This document shows, piece after piece, positions 35,261 through 43,087 of a stretch of DNA of 64,000 bases. The stretch's first letter is position 1. The number at the start of each line of letters is the position of its first letter. Location: assembly GCA_965247915.1 (NCBI GenBank), contig OZ252048.1, positions 1,054,001-1,118,000 of the forward strand. The letters run 5' to 3'. Position numbers and translations under genes: made by a program. A model generated the notes under the pieces. The model was not told the origin of the DNA, did no database searches, and worked only from the letters and a program-made list of their open reading frames with translations. The DNA comes from JAKZRT01 sp965247915 (GTDB lineage Bacteria; Pseudomonadota; Alphaproteobacteria; Rhodobacterales; Rhodobacteraceae).

Positions 35261-36532
35261 ATGAGCCCAGAAAAATACGAGTTTATCCAACGCTCTAAGC
35301 AATTTTGGAATCCCGGGAAAACTCAGAATTGGCAGGATATGGGCGTTGATCTGGTGATAGATCGTCGCGAAGGTTATTATTTGTATGATCTTGACGGTAA
35401 ACGCCTGATTGATGTGCATTTGAACGGCGGCACTTACAATCTGGGGCACCGCAACCCGGAACTGGTCGAGGTGTTGAAGGTTGCTACCGACAAGTTCGAC
35501 ATGGGAAACCACCATTTTCCGGCCTTGGCACGTACTGCTTTGGCAGAGGCGTTGATTGCCTGCGCACCAGCCCCTGACATGCAATATGTGGCGTATGGTT
35601 CAGGCGGAGGTGAGGCCGTTGATATTGCTTTGAAAACTGCCCGACATGCATCTGGTAAGCGAAAGATCGTGTCCATCATCAAAGCCTATCATGGTCATAC
35701 TGGGCTGGCAGTTCAAACCGGTGACGAACGGTTTTCCGAGACGTTTCTGTCCAAGGATAATTCCGGCGATTTTGTACAGATCCCGTTCAACGATCTGGAG
35801 GCGATGGAGCAGGCATTGAAAGGCCGCGACGTAGCAGCCGTGATCATGGAAACCATCCCGGCCACTTATGGGTTCCCGATGCCGCATGAAGGCTATTTGC
35901 CTGCGGTCAAGGCTCTTTGTGAACGTTACAACGCGCTATACATAGCTGATGAAGTGCAAACCGGATTGATGCGTTGTGGGGCCTTGTGGGCCATCTCAAA
36001 ATTCGGTGTAGAGCCTGACATCATGGTCACTGGTAAAGGCATTTCGGGCGGTATGTACCCGATCGCCTGCGTCGTGATTTCCGAAAAATGCGGCGGCTGG
36101 CTCAAGCAAGATGGGTTTGCCCATATGTCGACCATGGGTGGTGCCGAGCTTGGCTGCATTGTCGCGATGAAAACACTCGAAATCGTGCAGCGACCCGAAG
36201 TTAAATCCAACGCCAATTATGTGGCCGATTATATGCGCGTCGGGTTGGACCGCATCATGGCACAAGTGCCTGACTTTTTTATCGGTATTCGTCAGCACGG
36301 CGTGGTGATGGGTCTGGAATTCAATGACGCTCAGGGTGCCAAACCGGTGATGAAACACCTTTATGCCAACGGAGTCTGGGCGATATTCTCGACCCTCGAC
36401 CCACGAGTGTTGCAATTTAAACCAGGCCTGCTGATGACCCAGGCTGATTGTGAAGACCTGTTGCGTCGCTGTGAAATTGCCTTCGCAGCAGCAGCAGAAG
36501 ACGTCATGGGCCAGCGCAAGAGAATGCTTTGA
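35261..36532 (+). CDS. Class-III PLP enzyme, probable amino-alcohol-phosphate phospho-lyase
   Basis: 423 residues in the class-III aminotransferase fold. PLP lysine is K259 in MVTGKGISGGMYPIA, with DEVQTGLMR (cofactor-ring Asp) and GSGGGEAVDIALKTAR (phosphate cup) conserved. ATG 35261 is preferred over 35249 because GGAG lies at the right spacing. Paired with a kinase and an acylating aldehyde dehydrogenase, it fits the phospho-lyases that eliminate phosphate and ammonia from phosphoethanolamine or phospho-aminopropanol to give an aldehyde. Ordinary transamination cannot be excluded from sequence. Its stop overlaps the next start (ATGA). Confidence 0.82.
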   Translation: MSPEKYEFIQRSKQFWNPGKTQNWQDMGVDLVIDRREGYYLYDLDGKRLIDVHLNGGTYNLGHRNPELVEVLKVATDKFDMGNHHFPALARTALAEALIACAPAPDMQYVAYGSGGGEAVDIALKTARHASGKRKIVSIIKAYHGHTGLAVQTGDERFSETFLSKDNSGDFVQIPFNDLEAMEQALKGRDVAAVIMETIPATYGFPMPHEGYLPAVKALCERYNALYIADEVQTGLMRCGALWAISKFGVEPDIMVTGKGISGGMYPIACVVISEKCGGWLKQDGFAHMSTMGGAELGCIVAMKTLEIVQRPEVKSNANYVADYMRVGLDRIMAQVPDFFIGIRQHGVVMGLEFNDAQGAKPVMKHLYANGVWAIFSTLDPRVLQFKPGLLMTQADCEDLLRRCEIAFAAAAEDVMGQRKRML

Positions 36533-38103
36533 TGGAACCGCAAATCCGTACCCTTGTCGACATTTCCGCTGCTCCGGCAGCGATGAACAGTCGCGCAAAT
36601 ATTGTACTGGAACGGGCCCGTTGGGCCAGTGACGTCTTTCAGCGCTATGACCGGGCCCGCACCATGGCCATCGTCGACGCAGTGGCCGCTAAAGCACATG
36701 AATTGGCCGCGACTTTGGCTGAACGCGCGGTGGAGGAAACCGGGTTCGGCGTCGCTGCGCATAAGACGATTAAAAACGAGCTGACCGCGCATCCACTGGT
36801 TAATCACTACCGCGATCAGGATTTTGTCAATCCGCGCATTGATGAGATGAAAAAGATCGTCGAGATTCCCCGGCCAGCGGGCGTTATTTTTGCTCTGACA
36901 CCATCCACCAATCCGGTCTGCACGCTGAATTACAAGATCATCCTGTCGTTAATGACCCGCAATGCTATCGTGATCTCACCGCACCCGGCGGCAAAACAGT
37001 GCTGTGCGGCCGCTGCCGATGCCCTGACCGAGGCCGCTATCGCCGCAGGCGCTCCTGATGGTGTGATCCAAATCCTGCCGGACCCGTCGATCCCGTTGGT
37101 CGAGGCGTTCATGACATCGCCCAAAACCAATGTCATCCTTGCCACCGGCGGTACACCGATGGTGCGATCAGCTTATTCGTCGTCTAATCCTGCCATTGGG
37201 GTTGGGCCGGGCAACGCGCCAGTGTTTATTGACGGGACTGCCGATATTGCCAAGGCAGCTAAGCGGGTTGTCGAAAGTAAAAGTTTTGATAATTCGGTGC
37301 TGTGTACCAATGAAAGCGTTCTGATCACCCTGCCGGATGCGGAAAAACGTCTGAAACAGGCTCTGAAATCGGCCGGCGGATATATTTGCTCTGCCGAAGA
37401 AACCGAAACCCTGCGCCGATTTCTCTTTCATCCCCGCGGCTTCAACGTCGAGGCGATTGGCCGCGATGCCACTTGGATTGCGCAGGAATGTGGGATCCGG
37501 GTGCCGGCAAATACGAAAATCCTGATCGCTCCGATTGACAGTATCGGTCAAGAGGAACGCATGAGCCGGGAAAAACTATGCCCCGTGCTTGCGATGTATG
37601 TGGCAAAATCACCCTCAGAAGCCATCGCTCAGGCCCGCCATGTCTTGCGATTGACCGGTGCCGGGCATTCTGCGGCCATTCATTCCACCGACGAACGTAT
37701 AACGATGGCTTATGCCAGCGCGGTCGAGGCCTACCGTGTGGTGGTCAACGCTCCCTGCTCGCAAGGGGCGGCTGGGTTTCAGACCAACCTGGCCCCGACC
37801 TTTACCATCGGTACCGGTTATTTCGGGCGTTCTTCGATTGGTGAAAATGTCGGACCTCAGCATCTCGTCCAGTGGACACGGATGGCTTACAATTCGGACG
37901 CTTCCGAAAATTTTGGCAATTATAAAGGGCTGGATGCCGGTTTCGAAGGGCCACTGCCGACAGCACCCGCCGATGGTGTCTCCGGCAGCCGGGTTCCTTT
38001 TGCGCCGCCGCCCGCCCCTTTGTCTTCATCGCTTGATACTGGCACCCGTGACGAGCTGCGCCGGCTGATTGCCGAAGAACTCCGCGACATTCTGAGGAAA
38101 TAA
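36529..38103 (+). CDS. CoA-acylating aldehyde dehydrogenase with encapsulation peptide
   Basis: 524 residues of the AdhE-N/EutE/PduP type, converting acetaldehyde or propionaldehyde plus CoA and NAD+ to acyl-CoA. Catalytic cysteine is C259 in SFDNSVLCTNES; other signatures are FALTPSTNPVCTLNYKIILSLMTRNAIVISPHP and GVGPGNAPVFID. After a Pro/Ser-rich linker (about residues 483-503) the last ~17 residues, DELRRLIAEELRDILRK, form an amphipathic helix like those that target enzymes into BMC lumens. It sits between the phospho-lyase (4-bp overlap) and the first shell gene. Confidence 0.92.
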   Translation: MMEPQIRTLVDISAAPAAMNSRANIVLERARWASDVFQRYDRARTMAIVDAVAAKAHELAATLAERAVEETGFGVAAHKTIKNELTAHPLVNHYRDQDFVNPRIDEMKKIVEIPRPAGVIFALTPSTNPVCTLNYKIILSLMTRNAIVISPHPAAKQCCAAAADALTEAAIAAGAPDGVIQILPDPSIPLVEAFMTSPKTNVILATGGTPMVRSAYSSSNPAIGVGPGNAPVFIDGTADIAKAAKRVVESKSFDNSVLCTNESVLITLPDAEKRLKQALKSAGGYICSAEETETLRRFLFHPRGFNVEAIGRDATWIAQECGIRVPANTKILIAPIDSIGQEERMSREKLCPVLAMYVAKSPSEAIAQARHVLRLTGAGHSAAIHSTDERITMAYASAVEAYRVVVNAPCSQGAAGFQTNLAPTFTIGTGYFGRSSIGENVGPQHLVQWTRMAYNSDASENFGNYKGLDAGFEGPLPTAPADGVSGSRVPFAPPPAPLSSSLDTGTRDELRRLIAEELRDILRK

Positions 38104-38106
38104 GAC

Positions 38107-38718
38107 ATGGCCGAACTTCGCTCTTTCATTTTTATCGACCAGCTGCAGCCACAGGCCCTGTCTTATCTGGCGTCCTGGATGCGCGGCTCTCTGCCCCGCG
38201 CCCGTATGGCGGCGCAGATCATTGAGATCGCGCCGGGACTGGATATTGAGGCGTTAACTGACGTTGCTCTGAAAGGTGCCGACGTTAGTGCGGGTTTGCT
38301 GGTGGTCGAACGTCAGTTTGGCACATTGGAGTTTCATTCCAAATCCACCGCCGAGGTGCAGGCTGGGGCGCAAGCTGTGCTTGATGCGCTTGGCGCGCGG
38401 GAAGAAGATGCCGCGCCGCCCAAAATTCTGGCGTCGAAAATCGTTACCCGCGTTGATCACCAACACGCATTCCTGATGAACCGCAATCGAATGGGGTCTA
38501 TGATTTTAGGCGGTGACAGCCTTTATCTTCTGGAGTGTCAGTCCGCATCTTACGCGATGTATGCCTGCAACGAAGCCGAAAAAGAGGCCAATATCAAGGT
38601 TATCGATTATCGCATGATCGGCCCTAATGGCCGGCTGTATCTGGCCGGGGACGAGGCCGAAGTCCGAAATGCGCGTGACGCCGCTGAAAGTGCTTTGAGA
38701 GAGTTGGGGGCGCACTGA
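38107..38718 (+). CDS. BMC-T tandem-domain shell protein 1
   Basis: 203 residues with two BMC-fold repeats, the trimeric pseudohexameric shell building block. Domain 1 includes MAAQIIEIAPGLDIEALTDVALKGADVSAGLLVVERQFGTLEFHSKSTAEV; domain 2 includes HAFLMNRNRMGSMILGGDSLYLLECQSASYAMYACNEAEKEANIKVIDYRMIGPNGRLYLAGDEAEV. It is paralogous to the protein at 39725 (matching AELR-start, ERQFGxLExHS and late GxxGRxxxxG motifs). Starts 3 bp after the dehydrogenase stop. Confidence 0.92.
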   Translation: MAELRSFIFIDQLQPQALSYLASWMRGSLPRARMAAQIIEIAPGLDIEALTDVALKGADVSAGLLVVERQFGTLEFHSKSTAEVQAGAQAVLDALGAREEDAAPPKILASKIVTRVDHQHAFLMNRNRMGSMILGGDSLYLLECQSASYAMYACNEAEKEANIKVIDYRMIGPNGRLYLAGDEAEVRNARDAAESALRELGAH

Positions 38719-39149
38719 TGAGCGATCTGCGCGCCCTCATACGTGAAATTCTCATCGAAGAAATCAGCGCTGTGCGTGCCGCGCCTTCGGTGCGACAGGA
38801 GCAGGTCAGCATTTGTAACGATGCAGATCTGACGCAATTTGTGACGCGGCTGATGGAGATGGCGCAAGATAGCCATCTGCGAAACGAAATAGCCGCCGGA
38901 CGTTATGTGTTTCAGTTGGGTGATTCTGGCGCGCAACCCATTCAGGCGCATCAACCAATGGCACTGCCGCCTACAACCACCACCCCTACGATGGTGGTTT
39001 TTGAACAAGGCCTGATTGGCGAGCGTGAAGTCAGCAAGTTACCGCAAGAACAGCGCGCAATCAGCGTTGGGGCCAATGTCCGTTTTACCCCGCTGGCGCG
39101 TGATGAGTTGCGCCGCCGCAGCATCAAGATCGAAAGGAAATCGACATGA
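38718..39149 (+). CDS. Unknown BMC-associated protein with encapsulation-like N-terminal helix
   Basis: 143 residues, no family I can name. The N-terminus SDLRALIREILIEEISAVRA is amphipathic and resembles the aldehyde dehydrogenase tail, so it is probably cargo. A Pro/Thr linker (QPMALPPTTTTPTM, about residues 76-90) precedes a small domain (VVFEQGLIGEREV) ending ISVGANVRFTPLARDELRRRSIKIERKST; similar TPxAxD-R-I endings occur in other BMC-locus proteins. It overlaps the BMC-T stop (TGATG) and the BMC-P start (ATGA), tight co-translation. Scaffold, assembly factor or lumen enzyme are all possible. Confidence 0.75.
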   Translation: MSDLRALIREILIEEISAVRAAPSVRQEQVSICNDADLTQFVTRLMEMAQDSHLRNEIAAGRYVFQLGDSGAQPIQAHQPMALPPTTTTPTMVVFEQGLIGEREVSKLPQEQRAISVGANVRFTPLARDELRRRSIKIERKST

Positions 39150-39379
39150 TCCGAGGTCAGGTTACAGGCCGCGTCTGGTCTTCCAAACATATCGACGCAC
39201 TGCCCAGTGGAGCGCTGTTGGAAGTGACCGTCGACGGCAGCACTATTATCGCTTTTGACCCGCTGGGCTGCGCTGAAGGGGAGACGGTACTGATTACCCA
39301 AGGCTCTGTTGCTGCGGGATATTTCACCAAAGGAAAAGCCCCTTTGGATGCCCTCATCATCGGCTCCATCGACGAATAA
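39146..39379 (+). CDS. BMC-P pentameric vertex protein (EutN/CcmL family)
   Basis: 77 residues covering the whole EutN/CcmL fold: MIRGQVTGRVWSSKHIDALPSGALLEVTV, the core AFDPLGCAEGETVLITQGSVAAG and the C-terminal APLDALIIGSIDE. These proteins form pentamers that close the twelve vertices of the polyhedral shell. Only one copy is present, which is enough for closure. Overlaps the preceding gene by 4 bp. Confidence 0.95.
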   Translation: MIRGQVTGRVWSSKHIDALPSGALLEVTVDGSTIIAFDPLGCAEGETVLITQGSVAAGYFTKGKAPLDALIIGSIDE

Positions 39380-39418
39380 CCAACTTTTCAAACTAAACTG
39401 CTCAAAAGGAGCCACATC

Positions 39419-39706
39419 ATGGTAAATCAAGCAATCGGAATGATCGAAACCCGCGGCTATGTCCCCGCGCTTAGTGCGGCTGACGCAATGGTTAAGGCGG
39501 CCAACGTTGAGATTGTCGCGCGCAACGAGGTAGGCGGAGGTCTGGTCTCTGTTGTGGTTAAGGGCGATGTCGGCGCAGTGAAAGCCGCCACCGAAGCTGG
39601 TGCGGAAGCTGCCAACCAAATTGGTGAAGTCGTCTCAGTGCATGTAATCCCGCGTCCGCATCAGGATCTGGGTAAGCATTTCGAAGCAGCCGCCGCCACC
39701 AAGTAA
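39419..39706 (+). CDS. BMC-H hexameric shell protein
   Basis: 95 residues, a canonical PduA/CcmK-type facet protein: MVNQAIGMIETRGYVPALSAADAMVKAANVEIVARNEVGGGLVSVVVKGDVGAVKAATEAGAEAANQIGEVVSVHVIPRPH, with a short C-terminal tail. Pore region lies near VARNEVGGG. A strong AAAGGAG lies upstream, consistent with high expression of the major shell component. It is the only BMC-H in the window. Confidence 0.97.
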   Translation: MVNQAIGMIETRGYVPALSAADAMVKAANVEIVARNEVGGGLVSVVVKGDVGAVKAATEAGAEAANQIGEVVSVHVIPRPHQDLGKHFEAAAATK

Positions 39707-39724
39707 GCCGGGAAAGGGCCGCAC

Positions 39725-40348
39725 ATGACCGAGCTTCGTGTCTATTTGCCGATCAACGATCTGCAGCCGCAATTTGCGGCCTACCTCTCGACACCGACGC
39801 GGGCGCGGGGTTATCCGCCTTTTGAAGGTCAGCACAGTCTGATCATCGAGGTTGCCCCCGCGCTCGCCATCCATCGTATCGCTGATCTGGCGTTGAAAGT
39901 GGCACCGGATATGGAACCGGGCATCCTGTTCACCGAACGGCAGTTCGGGTTGTTGGAGCTGCATTCCAGCGACAAATCCGAGCTTGAGGCAGCAGGGCAG
40001 GCGATCCTGAAAGGGATTACCGCCAAACCACAAGACCAGCTCACGCCGAAGGTTCTGTTCCACGATATCATCGATGATCTCAGCGACCAGCATGCGATCA
40101 TTCTTAACAGGTCACGTGATGCCTCGATTCTGGTGCCAGGGGTCAGCCTGCTGATCTTTGAAATGGCCCCTGCTCTGTTTGCATGTGTTGCAGCAAACGA
40201 GGCCGAAAGAGCAGCACCCGGCGCTGTTATTAACGATGTGCAGATGATGGGGGCGACCGGGCGTATATTCATGTCAGGGACCCATACCGAGATGGAACAG
40301 GCACGGGATGCAATTATCGCCACGCTTGAGGCGGTTGAGGGGCGATAA
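39725..40348 (+). CDS. BMC-T tandem-domain shell protein 2
   Basis: 207 residues with two BMC domains, paralogous to the protein at 38107: TELRVYLPINDLQPQFAAYLSTPTRARGYPPFEGQHSLIIEVAPALAIHRIADLAL, FTERQFGLLELHSSDKSELEAAGQAI, HAIILNRSRDASILVPGVSLLIFEMAPALFACVAANEAERAAPGAVINDVQMMGATGRIFMSGT. Two BMC-T types suggest a stacked or gated pore facet, as in other BMCs with paired tandem-domain proteins. It closes the shell gene run, 47 bp before the methyltransferase. Confidence 0.92.
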   Translation: MTELRVYLPINDLQPQFAAYLSTPTRARGYPPFEGQHSLIIEVAPALAIHRIADLALKVAPDMEPGILFTERQFGLLELHSSDKSELEAAGQAILKGITAKPQDQLTPKVLFHDIIDDLSDQHAIILNRSRDASILVPGVSLLIFEMAPALFACVAANEAERAAPGAVINDVQMMGATGRIFMSGTHTEMEQARDAIIATLEAVEGR

Positions 40349-40394
40349 CAATAAATTGCGATCGCTCATGTGATCTGATCGACAAGGAGGAACG

Positions 40395-41954
40395 ATGTCA
40401 AAAGAGGTAAAAATCAGGTCAGGAGGGCGAAAAGCCCGGGTCAAACGCGCGGCACCCAGTTTTACTCCTAGTCGGATGGGGACCGCAGGGGGATCGTATA
40501 GCCCTTTGAGCGATGCGGAAGTTAACCGCATTCACAGTGCGGCCATGGACGTGCTGGAAACCACTGGGATCAAAGGTGCAACCGATACTGTCCGCGAGGT
40601 TGCACTGGAAGCGGGGTGCCGTTTGGATGAGAGCGGACGCTTGTTGTTTCCGCGGGCATTGGTCGAAGATGCGATCGCCGGAGCCGCGCGAGATTTTGTG
40701 TTGCATGGACAATCGCCAGAGCATGACATCGAGGTGCGCGACGGTCATGTTCATTTCGGCACAGGCGGTGCAGCCGTCACAATGTTGGATAGCCGCACCG
40801 GAGACTATCGCCCTTCAACGTTGGAAGATCTCTTTGATATTGCGCGTTTAATGGACACGCTCACCAATCTTACATGCTTTAGTCGACCGATCGTAGCCAC
40901 TGATCTGGTGGACTGGCGCGAGCTGGATCTGAACACGGTCTATGCCTGCGCACGGGGGTCGCAAAAACACCTGGGAACCTCGATCACGCTGGCCAAGCAC
41001 GTCCCTGAAATCATAGAGATGCTTGATATTATGACCGGCCGCGCGGGTGGTTTTGCTGAACGACCCTTTCTGTCGGTACATGCCACCACAATCGTTTCAC
41101 CTCTGACCTTTGCCGAGGACAGCAGTGATGTGGCCACGGCAGCAGCACTGAACGGCATGCCAATTATGAGCCAAACCGGGCCTTTGGCAGGCGCAACTGC
41201 GCCAACAGCTCTGGCAGGAACCCTGGTTCAGACAGCCGCCGAAAACCTTGGCGCTCTGGTCGCCATTAATCTGATCAAGAGAGGGCACCCGGTGATCTGC
41301 GCCGGATGGCCAATGGTGGCCGATTTGCGGACTGGCGCCTTCTCAGGTGGAGGAGGGGAACAGGCATTGCTGAGCGCCGGGCAAACCCAGATGATGCGTT
41401 TTTACAAACTACCAAACGGTGCACCTGCGGGGATGTCTGACAGCAAGCTGCCAGACAACCAGGCGGGTTATGAAAAAGCAATCACAGTTGCACTTTCCGC
41501 CATGAGCGGGCCAAATTTCATTTATGAAAGCGCAGGCATGATGGCGAGCCTCATGGGGTGTTCGCTTGAAGCACTGGCGATTGACGATGAGATGATAGCC
41601 TTGATCCGCCGCACGATGAGAGGGATTGAAGTAACCGACGACACTCTCTCGGTTAACATGATCAACGATACGGCGCGTAATGTCGGTCACTATCTTGGCA
41701 ATACTCAAACTTTGGCGTTGATGGAAACCGAGTATGTTTACCCGTCACTGGCAGATCGGGAAAGCACTACCATCTGGACCGAACAGGGCTCAACCGACAT
41801 GTATGAACGGGCCAAAGTCCATGTCTCCAATGTGATGGAAAATAACTACCCTGCACATATCTCTGACGAGGCGGATGCCCGAGTACGTGAGCTTTTTCCG
41901 ATCCGATTGCCGCTGGATGTGATCAAGGGAAATAGACGCCAAGGGACAGTGTAA
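40395..41954 (+). CDS. MttB-family methyltransferase, non-pyrrolysine
   Basis: 519 residues of the trimethylamine methyltransferase family (COG5598 type): FTPSRMGTAGGSYSPLSDAEVNRIHSAAMDVLETTGIKG at the start, HFGTGGAAVTMLDSRTGDYRPSTLEDLFDIARLMDTLTNLTCFSRPIVATD, then PIMSQTGPLAGATAPTALAGTLVQTAAENLGAL. No in-frame TAG exists, so it lacks pyrrolysine and belongs with homologues that demethylate quaternary amines (glycine betaine, proline betaine, carnitine) onto a corrinoid protein. No corrinoid protein or activase gene is visible here. AGGAGGA precedes ATG 40395. Substrate unknown. Confidence 0.88.
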   Translation: MSKEVKIRSGGRKARVKRAAPSFTPSRMGTAGGSYSPLSDAEVNRIHSAAMDVLETTGIKGATDTVREVALEAGCRLDESGRLLFPRALVEDAIAGAARDFVLHGQSPEHDIEVRDGHVHFGTGGAAVTMLDSRTGDYRPSTLEDLFDIARLMDTLTNLTCFSRPIVATDLVDWRELDLNTVYACARGSQKHLGTSITLAKHVPEIIEMLDIMTGRAGGFAERPFLSVHATTIVSPLTFAEDSSDVATAAALNGMPIMSQTGPLAGATAPTALAGTLVQTAAENLGALVAINLIKRGHPVICAGWPMVADLRTGAFSGGGGEQALLSAGQTQMMRFYKLPNGAPAGMSDSKLPDNQAGYEKAITVALSAMSGPNFIYESAGMMASLMGCSLEALAIDDEMIALIRRTMRGIEVTDDTLSVNMINDTARNVGHYLGNTQTLALMETEYVYPSLADRESTTIWTEQGSTDMYERAKVHVSNVMENNYPAHISDEADARVRELFPIRLPLDVIKGNRRQGTV

Positions 41955-42041
41955 CATCTGATTGAGAGGAGTTTATATGCTGTTGATTTAAAATGAGGCC
42001 ATACCGATTCAATCGAAACAAGGAAAAGTAAAAAGGAGAAA

Positions 42042-43031
42042 ATGATGCAAAGTTACCAAAAGGGTGGAATTTTAAAAAAGATACTTGCAACAACCAGTCT
42101 GTCAGGACTCTTGCTGGGTACATGCGTTTCGGTCGCAACGGCTGAAGATATCGTGATCGGAGTGCCTAACTGGCCGTCTGTCGCCGTTACTGCCAATGTT
42201 TTGAAGGTTGTCATCGAGGACAATCTTGGCTTAACTGTCGAACTTCAGAATGGTACTAACCCGATCATTTTTGAGGCAATGGACGGTGGCTCGATGCACA
42301 TCCATCCAGAAGTGTGGATTCCGAACCAGAAAAACCTTCATGATACTTATGTGACTGAAAAAGGCACCGTACTTGCCGGTGAAAATGGTGTTGAAGCCTT
42401 TATCGGCATGTGCTTGCCGCGCGGTTTTGCCGAAGCCAACAACATTTCGTCCATTGATGACCTGACAAATCCGAATGTTGCCGCCCTGTTTGATTCAAAT
42501 GGCGACGGAAAAGGCGAAATCTACATCGGTGCAACCGGCTGGGCTTCGACGAATGTCGAAAGAATTCGTGCCAAAACCTATGGCTACGGCGACGGCTTTG
42601 AGCTGCAGGAAATGGACGAAGCGCTGGCTTATGCCGACTTAGACAACGCAATTTCCAATGGCACTGCTTGGGTTGGTGCGTGCTATGCACCACACTATGT
42701 ATTTGCACAATATGATCTGACCGTGCTTGAAGAACCCGCACATGATCCCGCACAATGGAATGTTTCACAGCCAACTGACGATCCCAAATGGCTTGAGAAC
42801 TCGACAGCCGGTGTCGGTTGGGATTCAGCATACCTGTATCCCTATTATTCCAAATCGCTTGCTGATGAGCACCCTGCAGTTGCCAGTCTTGTCGCAAATA
42901 TGAAACTGGATTCGGACACCGTCAGCGCGATGACCTTGGCTGTTGCTGTGGAAAAAGCTGATCCGGCTGAATATGCGAAAAAATGGGTTTCGGAAAACGA
43001 AGACAGAGTGTTGGACTGGCTCTCCAACTAA
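42042..43031 (+). CDS. Periplasmic binding protein, ProX/OpuAC-like (copy 2)
   Basis: 329 residues with a signal peptide (about 1-36, KKILATTSLSGLLLGTCVSVATA) and an OpuAC-type domain (DIVIGVPNWPSVAVTANVLKVVIEDNLGLTVELQNGTNPIIFEAMDGGSMHIHPEVWIPNQ). It begins the intact uptake operon with the ATPase at 43088 and permease at 44119. AAAAGGAG is upstream; ATG 42045 is an alternative start. Ligand predicted to be a quaternary or methylated amine from family and context. Confidence 0.9.
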   Translation: MMQSYQKGGILKKILATTSLSGLLLGTCVSVATAEDIVIGVPNWPSVAVTANVLKVVIEDNLGLTVELQNGTNPIIFEAMDGGSMHIHPEVWIPNQKNLHDTYVTEKGTVLAGENGVEAFIGMCLPRGFAEANNISSIDDLTNPNVAALFDSNGDGKGEIYIGATGWASTNVERIRAKTYGYGDGFELQEMDEALAYADLDNAISNGTAWVGACYAPHYVFAQYDLTVLEEPAHDPAQWNVSQPTDDPKWLENSTAGVGWDSAYLYPYYSKSLADEHPAVASLVANMKLDSDTVSAMTLAVAVEKADPAEYAKKWVSENEDRVLDWLSN

Positions 43032-43045
43032 ATCCAAGTAGATCG

Positions 43046-43071
43046 GGCCCTTGCGATGCAAGGGCCTTTTT
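43046..43071 (+). terminator. Hairpin with T-run between binding protein and ATPase genes
   Basis: Perfect 9-bp stem GGCCCTTGC/GCAAGGGCC (43046-43054 and 43058-43066), 3-nt loop, then TTTTT. It looks like an intrinsic terminator that would partially stop transcription so that the binding protein is made in excess over the ATPase and permease, a common arrangement in ABC importer operons. Read-through to 43088 is assumed because no separate promoter is apparent. Confidence 0.75.
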
Positions 43072-43087
43072 CCTTCCCGGGGGTAAT

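Noticed and set aside
37130..37551. Small opposite-frame ORFs inside the aldehyde dehydrogenase and BMC genes
   Set aside because: They are fully contained in strongly supported genes and have no conserved features.
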